Counted from the stretch's first letter, positions 1 to 9,669 are shown. The stretch: 64,000 nt of DNA from Candidatus Obscuribacterales bacterium (GCA_021732025.1 JAKFVU010000002.1:62001-126000); one strand, 5' to 3'. A program made the numbers and translations. The notes: a model not told the origin generated them from the sequence alone.

Positions 1-1729
1 TTATGGGGTCAACAAAGCTTTCTAAAGGGTCTTGCACTCTAAGATAATTCAATCGTGCCAAAATTTTGTGCTTAGCGAATTCTTTGATACTGAAATCAGA
101 TCTCTTAAGTACCAGCATCTTTAGATGGGGAAGCTGGTCAATCAGGTTAAAGACTGCTTCATTCTCGTTAAAACCATCGAGGTTCATAGCGGTAAGACGC
201 GACCAGCTAGAGACAATCTTGAGTATCTCAAGCAATTGCTTCTGCGAGTTTTCAACTTGAGCAGTTCTGCCTAGACCATCGAAATTGAACTCTTTATTGT
301 AGGTTTTGTTGTCTTTTATGGTTACCAAACTTCCACGAGCTTTAAGCTCAAGACCGTAAAATTCATCCTTACCAATCTGCTCAAAGACTTGGGGGTACTT
401 AAACACAATTGGCGATTCGAATTCGTCGACAGATAAGGCTAAGAAATTGCGACTTCTCACCCGCACTGAACCACTTGCCTTGAGAGATTGACGGTGGTCT
501 AAGGGGACGACATAACCTATTTGATACTCTGGAAATTCGAATACTCTAGCCTCGGCCACCCCGGTGCTATGAGATTTGATAGGACCAAAGTTAAGTAGTG
601 AAACCGCCTCTGGTGGCATTGATACAACCTTCGGCTTGGGCAAGAGAATGTCTTTACAGGCAAAGGCAGCCACTGCCAGCACAGCCAAAGCCACACACAG
701 AGAGCCAACCAACAGCCATTTGGCATCGGCTCGAGCGGCCTTTGTAGTAGACTGACCAGAAGCAATTCCCGTACTGCTATCACTACTAAAATCAGAGCCA
801 TGCTCTCCGCGTGCACTATTACTCAATGAAAGCAACGGAGCACGCTTTTGCAAGCGCTCTAAGGCAGCAGCAACCTCTGCCATTGACTGGTAGCGATCGT
901 GCGGATTTTTTGCTGTCATTTTAGCTATAAGCGAATCTACTGCTATAGCTGGTTCTTCGCTGAATTTATCGGCCAATTTTGGCATTGCCGCATCGGTATG
1001 CATCATCAGAGTTTGTACAGCGTTGGCACCAACAAATGGTGGCTCGCCAGCGATACTTTCATATAAGGCGCAACCGAGCGAGTAAATATCTGAACGATGA
1101 TCGACACCTTCGCCCTGACACTGTTCTGGACTCATATAATAAGGAGAACCAAATACCTGACCTTTAGCTGTTATCGCTTGCAGACGAGAGCCAGCATCAA
1201 CTACTTTAGCAAGGCCAAAATCGACTATCTTTGCCTGAAAACTGTCATTATCTTTGAGCATAACGAAATTTCCTGGCTTAACGTCGCGATGAACAATTCC
1301 TTTTTTATGAGCATAAGCAAGGCCATGAGCCACTTGGCAGAAGATGTCTAGACATTGCTCGAAGGTTAGTCCCTCACCCCGATTTATGTATTCAGACAAG
1401 GGCTGTCCCAGCAAAAGATCCATCACATAATAAGGAGTATCGCGATCGATACCCATATCATAGATTTTGACAATGTTAGGATGATCGAGCTTGGCAATTA
1501 CGCGCCCCTCAATCTCAAAGCGCTGCCAACTGAAGTCATCCAATTTATCTGGCCGAATAATCTTTAAGGCATAATCTCTCTTAATGATTTTATGCTCGGC
1601 CAAAAAGACATAGCCCATGCCACCTTGACCGAGCAACGATTTGAGAGTGTAACCCCCAATATCGTCACCCGGTTTTATTGACCGGCTGCTGCCACCAAGA
1701 GACAAAAAATGGGTATCGTCGAAGCTCAC
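1..1729 (-). CDS. Serine/threonine protein kinase, C-terminus truncated by window edge; TM segment and LRR-like C-terminal region
   Basis: Absent from the ORF track because it has no stop inside the window. Reading the minus strand from GTG at 1729 gives SFDDTHFLSLGGSSRSIKPGDDIGGYTLKSLLGQGGMGYVFLAEHK..., GIVHRDV..., a hydrophobic segment near 660-730, and HKILARLNYLRVQDPLESFVDP at the edge; frame open to base 1. Confidence 0.85.
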   Translation of the reverse strand, partial: MSFDDTHFLSLGGSSRSIKPGDDIGGYTLKSLLGQGGMGYVFLAEHKIIKRDYALKIIRPDKLDDFSWQRFEIEGRVIAKLDHPNIVKIYDMGIDRDTPYYVMDLLLGQPLSEYINRGEGLTFEQCLDIFCQVAHGLAYAHKKGIVHRDVKPGNFVMLKDNDSFQAKIVDFGLAKVVDAGSRLQAITAKGQVFGSPYYMSPEQCQGEGVDHRSDIYSLGCALYESIAGEPPFVGANAVQTLMMHTDAAMPKLADKFSEEPAIAVDSLIAKMTAKNPHDRYQSMAEVAAALERLQKRAPLLSLSNSARGEHGSDFSSDSSTGIASGQSTTKAARADAKWLLVGSLCVALAVLAVAAFACKDILLPKPKVVSMPPEAVSLLNFGPIKSHSTGVAEARVFEFPEYQIGYVVPLDHRQSLKASGSVRVRSRNFLALSVDEFESPIVFKYPQVFEQIGKDEFYGLELKARGSLVTIKDNKTYNKEFNFDGLGRTAQVENSQKQLLEILKIVSSWSRLTAMNLDGFNENEAVFNLIDQLPHLKMLVLKRSDFSIKEFAKHKILARLNYLRVQDPLESFVDPI

Positions 1730-1762
1730 TTTGAGACACTTCTTCGATTAGATTTTTTCGCT

Positions 1763-3319
1763 CTAAACAGGTAGAACACTGCGTTTCTTCTTGAAGCCAG
1801 AAGCTTGCTTAGATGAATAAGCGTTGAAGCGATTGATCAACTCGTTGCGCAAAGCTAGTGGTTGAACAATGTCGTCAACTACCATTTCAGCAGCAAGTTT
1901 GTACAAATCAACGTCTTGACGATACTCATTGCGCAAGTTCTCAACATAAGCAGCACGCTCGGCTTCAGGCTGTTCTTGAATCTTGTTGAAGTAAACAGCA
2001 TTGACTGCGGCCTCTGGCCCCATCACGGCAATCCAGGCGGTCGGTAAAGCTAAACAAGCATCAGGTTCAAAGGCCGGTCCGCACATTGCGTACAATCCAG
2101 CACCATAAGCCTTTCTTACTACAACTGATATTTTTGGCACAGTGGCTGCAGAAACAGCGCCAACCATTTTGGCACCAGCGCGGATGATACCATCACGTTC
2201 GACTTTCGATCCGATCATAAAGCCTGGTACATCAGCCAAGAACAGTAGGGGAATGTTGAAGGCATCACAGAGCCAAACAAAGCGCGATGCTTTATCAGCC
2301 GAATCGACAAAGAGGGCACCACCCTTAACGCGTGGTTGGTTGGCCACAATACCAACGGCTCTTCCACCGATGCGACCAAAGCCCGTAATTAATTCAGGAG
2401 CAAAGAGCTTCTTCATTTCGAAGAAGGAGTCGGCATCGATTAAGCGCTCGATGACCAGGTTCATATCAAAAGGAATGTTCTCTTTCTCAGGAATCACTTC
2501 TTCAATATTTTTCTCAAAGGCCTTCGGTTCGCAGGCAGGCAAGGCCGGTACTTTCTGGTCGCAGTTAACAGGCATGTAGCGCAGATAATCTTTGCAAAGT
2601 TGAATTGCTTCTTCTTCTGACTTAACCAAGACATCACCACAGCCGCTGACTGAGCAATGCATTTTGGCACCACCCATTTCTTCGAGGGTGACTTTCTCGC
2701 CAATAACCATCTCGGCCATACGTGGCGAACCAAGATACATAGAAGCATTGCCATCATTCATGATGACAATGTCGCAGAATGCAGGAATGTATGCGCCGCC
2801 AGCGGCCGATGGCCCGAACAACAAACAAATCTGCGGCACATAGCCGGACATTTCTACTTGGTTGTAGAAAATGCGTCCTGCACCGCGACGACCTGGAAAC
2901 ATCTCAATCTGGTCAGTGATACGAGCGCCAGCGCTATCAACTAGATAGAGCATTGGCACTTTTAATTTACCAGCTGTTTCTTGAATGCGAATGATTTTCT
3001 CAACAGTGCGCCAGCCCCACGACCCAGCTTTAATAGTTGAATCATTGGCCATGAAGCACACTGTTTTGCCTTCAATTTGGCCAACACCGGTGACTACACC
3101 GTCGGCTGGCAAATCAGGCTGAGTGTTGTTTGCGAATCGGGCATCTTCAATTTCAAAACCAGGGTCAAGCAATAGACGCAGGCGATCGCGCACAAAGAGT
3201 TTTTTGTCTTCTTTGAGCTTCTGGTGATATTTGGGCGCCCCGCCTTTCTTGATGCGTTCGATGGCGGCGGTCAATTGCTCACTTTTACCAGTCACTTTGC
3301 CTTCCTTAACTGTGTCCAT
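1763..3319 (-). CDS. Acyl-CoA (propionyl/methylmalonyl-CoA) carboxylase carboxyltransferase beta subunit
   Basis: 518 aa; motifs GPSAAGGAYIPAFCD, DVPGFMIGSKVERDGIIRAGAKMVGA, KAYGAGLYAMCG typical of PccB/MmdA carboxyltransferases. Confidence 0.92.
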   Translation of the reverse strand: MDTVKEGKVTGKSEQLTAAIERIKKGGAPKYHQKLKEDKKLFVRDRLRLLLDPGFEIEDARFANNTQPDLPADGVVTGVGQIEGKTVCFMANDSTIKAGSWGWRTVEKIIRIQETAGKLKVPMLYLVDSAGARITDQIEMFPGRRGAGRIFYNQVEMSGYVPQICLLFGPSAAGGAYIPAFCDIVIMNDGNASMYLGSPRMAEMVIGEKVTLEEMGGAKMHCSVSGCGDVLVKSEEEAIQLCKDYLRYMPVNCDQKVPALPACEPKAFEKNIEEVIPEKENIPFDMNLVIERLIDADSFFEMKKLFAPELITGFGRIGGRAVGIVANQPRVKGGALFVDSADKASRFVWLCDAFNIPLLFLADVPGFMIGSKVERDGIIRAGAKMVGAVSAATVPKISVVVRKAYGAGLYAMCGPAFEPDACLALPTAWIAVMGPEAAVNAVYFNKIQEQPEAERAAYVENLRNEYRQDVDLYKLAAEMVVDDIVQPLALRNELINRFNAYSSKQASGFKKKRSVLPV

Positions 3320-3472
3320 ACTGCCCCTTTGGTCAGGAAAATAATGCTAATTGTAACCAGAGAATCTGAGCATCGGCCAAACCTAAAGGTTGATGCAAGA
3401 TTGGCACCCTTTACAACCGCAAAGTTCTTGAGCGCCTTAGCACTCAGGGGGAATAACATTGAAGGGGGTGCC

Positions 3473-4546
3473 ATGGCAGCGACTAATTTTTCCCGGCTTC
3501 AAATCAGACATAAACCAATAACCCGCATGGCTTTCAGAGCTTTTCTGGCAGTTTGTATCTCGCTGCTGCCTCTGATAGAAAGTCAACTTCCTGGCCAAGC
3601 CGCTCCTTCGACCCCCGTCAGACGCAACTGGGTTTATAGCCTCTCGCAGAAACAAGAAACCTCAGATGTCTTGAAAATTTGGGGGGTACCAGCCTGCGCT
3701 GCTGTCAACGGCGCCAACCCCAAAGGAACTTACGTCACAGGCCTGACCGGCTACGGCCTAGCCGAAGACCTCAAATTAGAAGTAGGCGATGTGCTCTTGT
3801 CAATCAATGGCCGCGTCATGACCAGCGCCAAAGACGCCGACCGCATCCTCAATAGTATGAAAGCAGGTGACGTCAAAGCAGTGGTAGCTCGTCAAGCGAA
3901 CGGCCGGGTGTTTCTGCTGCAACCCCATGCCATGTTTTATCCCAAAGTAACTGAAAGCGCTAGTTCTGGCTCTAGTTCAGGAGCTGGGTCTGGCTCTAAT
4001 AGCTCAGATTCGCAAGATGTAGATGTTACGGCTAAATCACGTGCCAATGGCAATGGTATGTATTCGTCTAGCTACACTGCCGCCCGCGAAAGCAAAAAGG
4101 CAGCTGTCAGTAACGAGACCATGGCAGGGCTTGAAAGTTATATGTTTGAGCTGATTAATAGCGACCGGCAGAAGAACGGCCAATCAAAAATTAGAATGAG
4201 CGCCCGGCTCAGCCAAGTTGCCCGGCAGTTTGCCCAAGATATGGCAACACGAAATTTCTTTGACCACACCGACCCAAACGGTGGCACCCCTCATTCAAGA
4301 GCGCAAATGGCCGGTTTGAATTGTCGCGTCTTTGAGAACATCTCAGTCAACTACGGCCCCCTGAGCTGGAAAGATATGATTAAAGGCGCGCAAGCTGAAA
4401 TGATGTCAGAACCAGCCAACAATCCTCATAATCACCGCGGCAACATTCTCAATTCGGACCATGCAGTAGTAGGGGTCGGCATGGCGGTGGTGATGCCAAA
4501 CAAAATTTACTGCGTGCAAGAATTTAGCAACGACGAAGTACCCTAA
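3473..4546 (+). CDS. Secreted PDZ + CAP (SCP-like) domain protein
   Basis: In-frame ATG at 3473 followed by a signal-like segment; PDZ-like YGLAEDLKLEVGDVLLSINGRVM; CAP-like LINSDRQKNGQ...FAQDMATRNFFDHTDPNGGTPHSRA...ENI...HRGNILN. Track start 3224 lies antisense inside the carboxylase gene and is probably too early. Confidence 0.85.
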   Translation: MAATNFSRLQIRHKPITRMAFRAFLAVCISLLPLIESQLPGQAAPSTPVRRNWVYSLSQKQETSDVLKIWGVPACAAVNGANPKGTYVTGLTGYGLAEDLKLEVGDVLLSINGRVMTSAKDADRILNSMKAGDVKAVVARQANGRVFLLQPHAMFYPKVTESASSGSSSGAGSGSNSSDSQDVDVTAKSRANGNGMYSSSYTAARESKKAAVSNETMAGLESYMFELINSDRQKNGQSKIRMSARLSQVARQFAQDMATRNFFDHTDPNGGTPHSRAQMAGLNCRVFENISVNYGPLSWKDMIKGAQAEMMSEPANNPHNHRGNILNSDHAVVGVGMAVVMPNKIYCVQEFSNDEVP

Positions 4547-4661
4547 CAGAAGTACCCTGCAGTGAATATTGTAAATTAGGTCGGTGACCACTCCCCCGAA
4601 CGGTCACCTATAATCTAATACGTATCGATAAGCAATTAAGTTCAATCTCAAAGGAAATTTA

Positions 4662-5780
4662 GTGAATAACATTTTGGTGCTCAATGCAGGCTCCGAGAGT
4701 GAAAAGATTGCTGTTTATACCAGTGAAAACAAAAAACTCAAGCTCGTACATCGTGGACAAGCTCGAATCGCCACCAAGAGCCCGGAAAATCGGCAAGATG
4801 TGATCGCCGACCTAATTTCTAAAAGCCCCATCAAAGCTGAGCAATTGAGTCACGTCGGCCATCGCATTGTCCATGGTGGCAACCGTCAACAAAGTATGCT
4901 TGCAGACCAAAAAGTTTTAGACGAACTGAGCGAACTAAACGAACTTGCTCCCTTGCACAACCCACCGGCAATTGCCGGTGTCGAAGCCAGTTTAAAGCTT
5001 TTTCCAAAGGCAAAACAGATTCTTGTTTTCGATACCGCCTTTCACAGCACCATTGATCAGGCTCATTATTTGTACCCGCTGCCCCTTGAGTGGCAAAAGT
5101 TCGCTATTAGAAAGTACGGCTATCACGGCATTTCCCATCAGTTTTGCAGTCAAACAGTGGCTGCACGTCTCAACAAAGACATAGCCGACCTAAATATGAT
5201 CAGTTGTCACCTTGGTGGAGGGTCTTCCGTTTGCGCCATAGCATCAGGTAAGAGCATCGATATCAGCATGGGATTCAGCCCCTTGGATGGCGTTATGATG
5301 GGCACTAGATGCGGTGCCATTGATCCGGCTATCATAATTTACTTACTAGAGAATAATAAGCTCACACTTGAAGAAATCGCAAGCGCTCTCCACACAAAAT
5401 CAGGCCTGTTTGGCGTTTCGGGCTTGAGTAGCGATATGCAAAAAATCGAACAAGCTATGGCTGAGGGTAACCAGCAAGCTCAACTTGCTCATCAAATGTA
5501 CTGTCTTTCAACAGCCAAGGCCATTGCCTCCATGTTCACCAATTTCACCAGGCTCGATGCCATAGCCTTTACCGGCGGCATCGGCTATCACGACCAGCAA
5601 ACGCGCTTGGCTATTCTTCCTCCAGATAACTTGCTCAATCTAAAAATTGATAGCGTTGCCAATCGCCAGCCTTCAACCGATGGCCTAATATCCAACCCCG
5701 AATCTCCAATTAAGATTTTCGCTATTGAAGCAAACGAAGAACTGATAATCGCCAACGAGTGCCTAGCTCATAGCTATTGA
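4662..5780 (+). CDS. ackA: Acetate kinase
   Basis: 372 aa; NAGS, GHRIVHGG, LAPLHNPPAI, DTAFH, YGYHGISH, HLGGGSS, MMGTRCGAIDP, FTGGIGYHD motifs; GTG start. Confidence 0.93.
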   Translation: MNNILVLNAGSESEKIAVYTSENKKLKLVHRGQARIATKSPENRQDVIADLISKSPIKAEQLSHVGHRIVHGGNRQQSMLADQKVLDELSELNELAPLHNPPAIAGVEASLKLFPKAKQILVFDTAFHSTIDQAHYLYPLPLEWQKFAIRKYGYHGISHQFCSQTVAARLNKDIADLNMISCHLGGGSSVCAIASGKSIDISMGFSPLDGVMMGTRCGAIDPAIIIYLLENNKLTLEEIASALHTKSGLFGVSGLSSDMQKIEQAMAEGNQQAQLAHQMYCLSTAKAIASMFTNFTRLDAIAFTGGIGYHDQQTRLAILPPDNLLNLKIDSVANRQPSTDGLISNPESPIKIFAIEANEELIIANECLAHSY

Positions 5781-5868
5781 GAAAGACTCTCTACTCATCC
5801 TTTAGGATGACTGCAGCAAAATAAATAGGCATTGATGATGATGCCGCCGCGGTGAAAATTGGCGACCA

Positions 5869-5884
5869 TATAGAAGGTTCTATA
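5869..5884. promoter_or_regulatory. Palindrome TATAGAA-GG-TTCTATA upstream of the HxlR gene (candidate operator)
   Basis: Perfect 7-bp arms with a 2-nt centre, 37 nt upstream of ATG 5922. Confidence 0.35.
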
Positions 5885-5921
5885 GGTTAGAAATGCTTGC
5901 ATGGGCATTCAGGAGAGAGGG

Positions 5922-6461
5922 ATGAACGGTAATAAGTTTTCCAGGGCTGATTTGCATATGTCAGACGTTGAAGCCATAGACTTTGGTCTGGCAGTTCTCT
6001 CACCACGTTGGACAAGTGAAATTCTCGTTGGCTTATCTGGTGGAGCGAGGCGGACAACCCATCTGCTTAGAGACCTACCAGGCATCAGTGCCAAGACGCT
6101 GTGCCAAAGACTGCGTCGGCTCTGTGAGTTGCGCCTCGTGAAGCGAACAACTTTTCCTGAAGTGCCACCAAGAGTTGAATATAATCTGACGGCCAAAGGA
6201 GAGGAGCTAACTTCGGTTCTGACTGCTCTAAAAGAACTTGGTACAGAGCTGCTGGTTATCCAAAAGGAAACTGGATTTAAGCGCAGTCTGAAAGACAAGA
6301 TAGAAGAGAAACAGACGTCAGTACCAAGCGAGTCTTGTCTTGACCATGAGCAAGAGCAAGAGCAAGAGCAAGAACATGAGAAAGTGCAAGAGCAAGAGCA
6401 TGCACAAGCGCCAGTCCACAATACTGAACACGAATTTCCGGTTCAGTTTTCGACCTTCTAA
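5922..6461 (+). CDS. HxlR-family winged-helix transcriptional regulator with Glu/Gln-rich repetitive C-terminal tail
   Basis: LSPRWTSEILVGLSGGARRTTHLLRDLPGISAKTLCQRLRRLCELRLVKRTTF...PRVEYNLTAKGEEL is HxlR-like; tail HEQEQEQEQEHEKVQEQEHAQ. Track start is 5901; ATG 5922 follows a GAGAGAGGG SD-like run. Confidence 0.8.
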   Translation: MNGNKFSRADLHMSDVEAIDFGLAVLSPRWTSEILVGLSGGARRTTHLLRDLPGISAKTLCQRLRRLCELRLVKRTTFPEVPPRVEYNLTAKGEELTSVLTALKELGTELLVIQKETGFKRSLKDKIEEKQTSVPSESCLDHEQEQEQEQEHEKVQEQEHAQAPVHNTEHEFPVQFSTF

Positions 6462-6488
6462 CTTCTAAACTAGAACTTATAGCTTCAG

Positions 6489-6941
6489 CTATTCAGCTTT
6501 AGCGCAATGCACGCTCTTAACAATGGTGACAGAGCAGGGCGACGATTTCATTACGTCTTCGGTGACTGAACCGAGAAGTAGTCGATTAAAGCCTTTGCGA
6601 CCGTGCGAGCCCATGATGATCAAGTCGGCTTTCCATTCGGTGGCTAAGTCGACGATCTCGGCTTTTGCTGGCCCAGCTATCACTTTGGTATCGATGGTGT
6701 TTGAGAGCACAGCGCTTAAATCTCCCACCACTACCTTGAGCAATGCTTCTGATTGAGTGAAGGCAGCACCATCGTCAGGTGTATAGGCGCCTGGTATATA
6801 AGCAATGCCAATATCGACTGGAATTGGCTCAACTACATGCACAAGCAAGAAAGCATCGTCTTTATGCCAAGGTCTTTCTTTAATGTAGTCAATAGCAGAT
6901 TTCGAACATTCTGAACCATCAATGGGAACCAATACGCGCAT
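6489..6941 (-). CDS. Universal stress protein (UspA family)
   Basis: MRVLVPIDGSECSKSAIDYI... and GSHGRKGFNRLLLGSVTEDVMKSSPCSVTIVK (ATP-binding G-x2-G-x9-G-S signature). Confidence 0.92.
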   Translation of the reverse strand: MRVLVPIDGSECSKSAIDYIKERPWHKDDAFLLVHVVEPIPVDIGIAYIPGAYTPDDGAAFTQSEALLKVVVGDLSAVLSNTIDTKVIAGPAKAEIVDLATEWKADLIIMGSHGRKGFNRLLLGSVTEDVMKSSPCSVTIVKSVHCAKAE

Positions 6942-6991
6942 ATAAACCTCTTTGCTTGGCGACTAAAGAATACCAATGGACGCCTATTATT

Positions 6992-7444
6992 CTACGAATT
7001 ATCTTCACGCCGACTAAACTTGCGCCTGACAATTTGCACCGAGCACGGTGCATCTCGTAAAACTTCCTCTGCGACACTTCCTAGAACCAATCGGTTCAGC
7101 CCTTGCCGTCCCTGAGATCCTAAAATGATCAAGTCGGCACTCCAATTCTTAGCACACTCAATGATAGCTTGCTTAATCGGGCCGCTCAGTGTTCGCGTCT
7201 CAAATTTATGTTGAGGTAGATAATTTTGCAGAGTCTCTTTGGCTTCGCCAACGATTCTTTGAGACTCAGCATTAAAGGTTTGATTAGGGCTAGTCATGGC
7301 ACTGGCCATGCTCATATCGCCGCGATCTGCGTCAATAACACTGACGATCAAGAATTGATCATCTTCAGCCCAAGGCCGAGCTAAAGCAAAATCAATTGCT
7401 CGTTGGGAACTGCTAGAGCTGTCAAGCGAAAACAGAATCTTCAT
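6992..7444 (-). CDS. Universal stress protein (UspA family), tandem paralogue
   Basis: MKILFSLDSSSSSQRAIDFALARPW... and GSQGRQGLNRLVLGSVAEEVLRDAPCSVQIVR. Confidence 0.92.
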   Translation of the reverse strand: MKILFSLDSSSSSQRAIDFALARPWAEDDQFLIVSVIDADRGDMSMASAMTSPNQTFNAESQRIVGEAKETLQNYLPQHKFETRTLSGPIKQAIIECAKNWSADLIILGSQGRQGLNRLVLGSVAEEVLRDAPCSVQIVRRKFSRREDNS

Positions 7445-7682
7445 GGGTGCCCACAGAAAGCGAATACTGTTGCATTCTACCCGATTGCTTCAATTCAACC
7501 CTTACAGAAGTCTATTAGGCAAAAGCATAAATTTGTACCCTATCAAAAACTCAAATCAAAGGCTGTAGTGGGGAAATCACTCTTACCGCCCGCCATCTTA
7601 TTAGCTAAAATCAATCAACAATTTAGCCAGGACTGAAGCCATCAACGAAGCAAAAGGCCATTCCAAATCTGCCACCTATGTC

Positions 7683-9071
7683 TTGGCCGCACTATGTGTG
7701 GCCGGGTACCTTGCCGAGATAGTCATGGGGGTCAACTGGCTCAATCCCGATAGCTCCAGCTTGATCAATGCCGGGGCCAACTTTGGACCAACCACCATTG
7801 GCCGCGCAGAGTATTGGCGATTATTTGCTTCAATATTTCTCCATGCGGGAATTTTCCACATAGCACTCAACCTCTACGCGCTAATTGGCTTTGGTCCCAT
7901 GGCAGAATCGGCATTGGGCCGTTGGCGTTTTGTATTCATCTTCATTTTGAGCGGTGTAGTCGGTGGCCTAAGCAGCATACTGGCTAATCCAATCACAACC
8001 TCTATAGGCTGTTCGGGGGCCAACCTCGGCATTATTGGCGCCCTGATGCTGTCGTCGTGGTTAAAACGAGCTGACCTTTCGGTACGGCTGAGCCGTCCCC
8101 AGCTGCTGCTTCTTGCTATATTTTTACTCTACAGCCTGGCGCTTGGCCTAGGCAGCACTTATATAGACAACGGCGCCCACCTAGGTGGTTTCATCACAGG
8201 CATACTGGCTAGCCTGCTTCTAACCGACAGACAAGCACTGAGCAAAGCCTATTTCTTTAGCTCGGCACCAGCAAAAGCGCTAGCTCTAACAGCTGTGGTG
8301 CCAGTACTGATAGCTATCGATCAAAAGCGCATAGAGAACAATAATGACGTCAAGTGTTGTATTGAGCATATGGACGCCATCGCTCTATTGAAAGAGAAAA
8401 AATACTTTCACGGCATCGAAAAACTAGACGCGGCCCACAGCTTCAAACCCGGCGATGCTTCAGTACTGGCAGATCGCGCCCGAGCACTGGTTGAGATTGG
8501 TCACTTTGACAAAGCTCTAAAAGATATCAACAAAGTCATAGAGCAGCACCCTAAAGATAGACTGGCTATTATGAATAAAGCCAGTATCTATCACAAGATG
8601 CAAAAAGACGATTTGGCTATCGCCGAGATGGATAAAGCCATTGCCTTAGAACCGAAAGCTACTGGTTTCATGGCTATGGTCAATGGTTTCAAGAATATGT
8701 TCTCCACCACTGCCAAGCAGGAAGATTCAACCTTTTACAATAATAGAGCGTGGTTCAAACTAGCCAGCGGCGAGCTTGAAAGCGCGGTGGATGACTGCAA
8801 TCAAGCAATTAAAATCAATCGTTCGTCTAGCACCGCCTATGACACCAGAAGTGTAGCCTATTACTTATTGGGTAAATATCAACTAGCCGATCAAGATTTA
8901 GTAGCCGCCATTCGTCGCAATAGCAAAGATGGTGCCTTCTACTACCATCGCACCCTTACACTTATTGCCCTTGGTAAAGCTGATGATGCCAAAGCGGCAC
9001 TGGCTAAGTACCGCGAGCTTGACTATAAGCCAGAGGCGTGGGAACCTAAAGTGCCGGCCAATATCAATTAA
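7683..9071 (+). CDS. Rhomboid-family intramembrane serine protease fused to TPR repeats
   Basis: FLHAGIFHIALNLYAL, GCSGANLGIIGAL (GxSG) and NGAHLGGFITG rhomboid motifs, followed by TPR-like repeats; TTG start in track, true start uncertain. Confidence 0.85.
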   Translation: MAALCVAGYLAEIVMGVNWLNPDSSSLINAGANFGPTTIGRAEYWRLFASIFLHAGIFHIALNLYALIGFGPMAESALGRWRFVFIFILSGVVGGLSSILANPITTSIGCSGANLGIIGALMLSSWLKRADLSVRLSRPQLLLLAIFLLYSLALGLGSTYIDNGAHLGGFITGILASLLLTDRQALSKAYFFSSAPAKALALTAVVPVLIAIDQKRIENNNDVKCCIEHMDAIALLKEKKYFHGIEKLDAAHSFKPGDASVLADRARALVEIGHFDKALKDINKVIEQHPKDRLAIMNKASIYHKMQKDDLAIAEMDKAIALEPKATGFMAMVNGFKNMFSTTAKQEDSTFYNNRAWFKLASGELESAVDDCNQAIKINRSSSTAYDTRSVAYYLLGKYQLADQDLVAAIRRNSKDGAFYYHRTLTLIALGKADDAKAALAKYRELDYKPEAWEPKVPANIN

Positions 9072-9082
9072 GAAGGAAAGCT

Positions 9083-9649
9083 ATGCAACTGCTCAAAGAC
9101 AAGATCCTCAAAGAAGGCAAATATTTGGGCAAGGGTATTCTCAAGGTTGATTCGTTTATGAATCACCAAATCGATCCAGCCTTGATGAACGAAGTGGGCA
9201 AAGAGTTTGCTAGACGCTTCAAAGACTTGAAGGCCACCCGCATTCTCACAGCAGAGACAAGCGGCATTGCTCCAGCCCTGGCCTGTGCCATGATTCTTGA
9301 GCTTCCTCTGGTATTTGCTAGAAAGCACAAACCTGTGACAATGGCTGCAAATCCATTTACCGAAAGAGCAGAATCACACACCAAAGGCTCTATCGTTGAT
9401 TTAATTGTTTCACCTGAATATTTGAAAGCAGAAGATCGAGTAATTATTCTCGATGATTTTCTCGCTAGTGCTCGCACAATTAAAGCTTTGGTATCAATTG
9501 TGGCAACAAGCGGAGCAGAGCTTGTCGCGATTGGAGCAGTAATTGAAAAGTCATTTGAAGGCGGACGAGACGCCCTCAAATACTTGAATATTCCCATTGA
9601 GTCATTGGCTGCAATTAAGAGTTTTGACAACGAACAGATAAATTTCTAG
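9083..9649 (+). CDS. xpt: Xanthine phosphoribosyltransferase
   Basis: MQLLKDKILKEGKYLGKGILKVDSFMNHQIDP and PRPP motif VIILDDFLASA. Confidence 0.93.
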   Translation: MQLLKDKILKEGKYLGKGILKVDSFMNHQIDPALMNEVGKEFARRFKDLKATRILTAETSGIAPALACAMILELPLVFARKHKPVTMAANPFTERAESHTKGSIVDLIVSPEYLKAEDRVIILDDFLASARTIKALVSIVATSGAELVAIGAVIEKSFEGGRDALKYLNIPIESLAAIKSFDNEQINF

Positions 9650-9669
9650 TGCGGTTTTCAGATCAACTT

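Noticed and set aside
2142-2579. 145-aa plus-strand ORF inside the carboxylase gene
   Set aside because: Antisense to a strongly conserved gene; many similar shadow ORFs exist opposite purNL, fhs, ppc and dnaE2 and were ignored.
3224-3472. N-terminal extension of the PDZ-CAP ORF in the track
   Set aside because: Runs antisense through the carboxylase 5' end; a better ATG plus signal sequence begins at 3473.
4583-4608. GGTGACC...GGTCACC hairpin upstream of ackA
   Set aside because: Only 7-bp stem with 12-nt loop and no U-tract; too weak to call a terminator or riboswitch.
5909-6421. 170-aa minus-strand ORF with (Cys-Ser)n repeats
   Set aside because: Antisense shadow of the GAGCAA repeat in the HxlR gene; no independent coding evidence.
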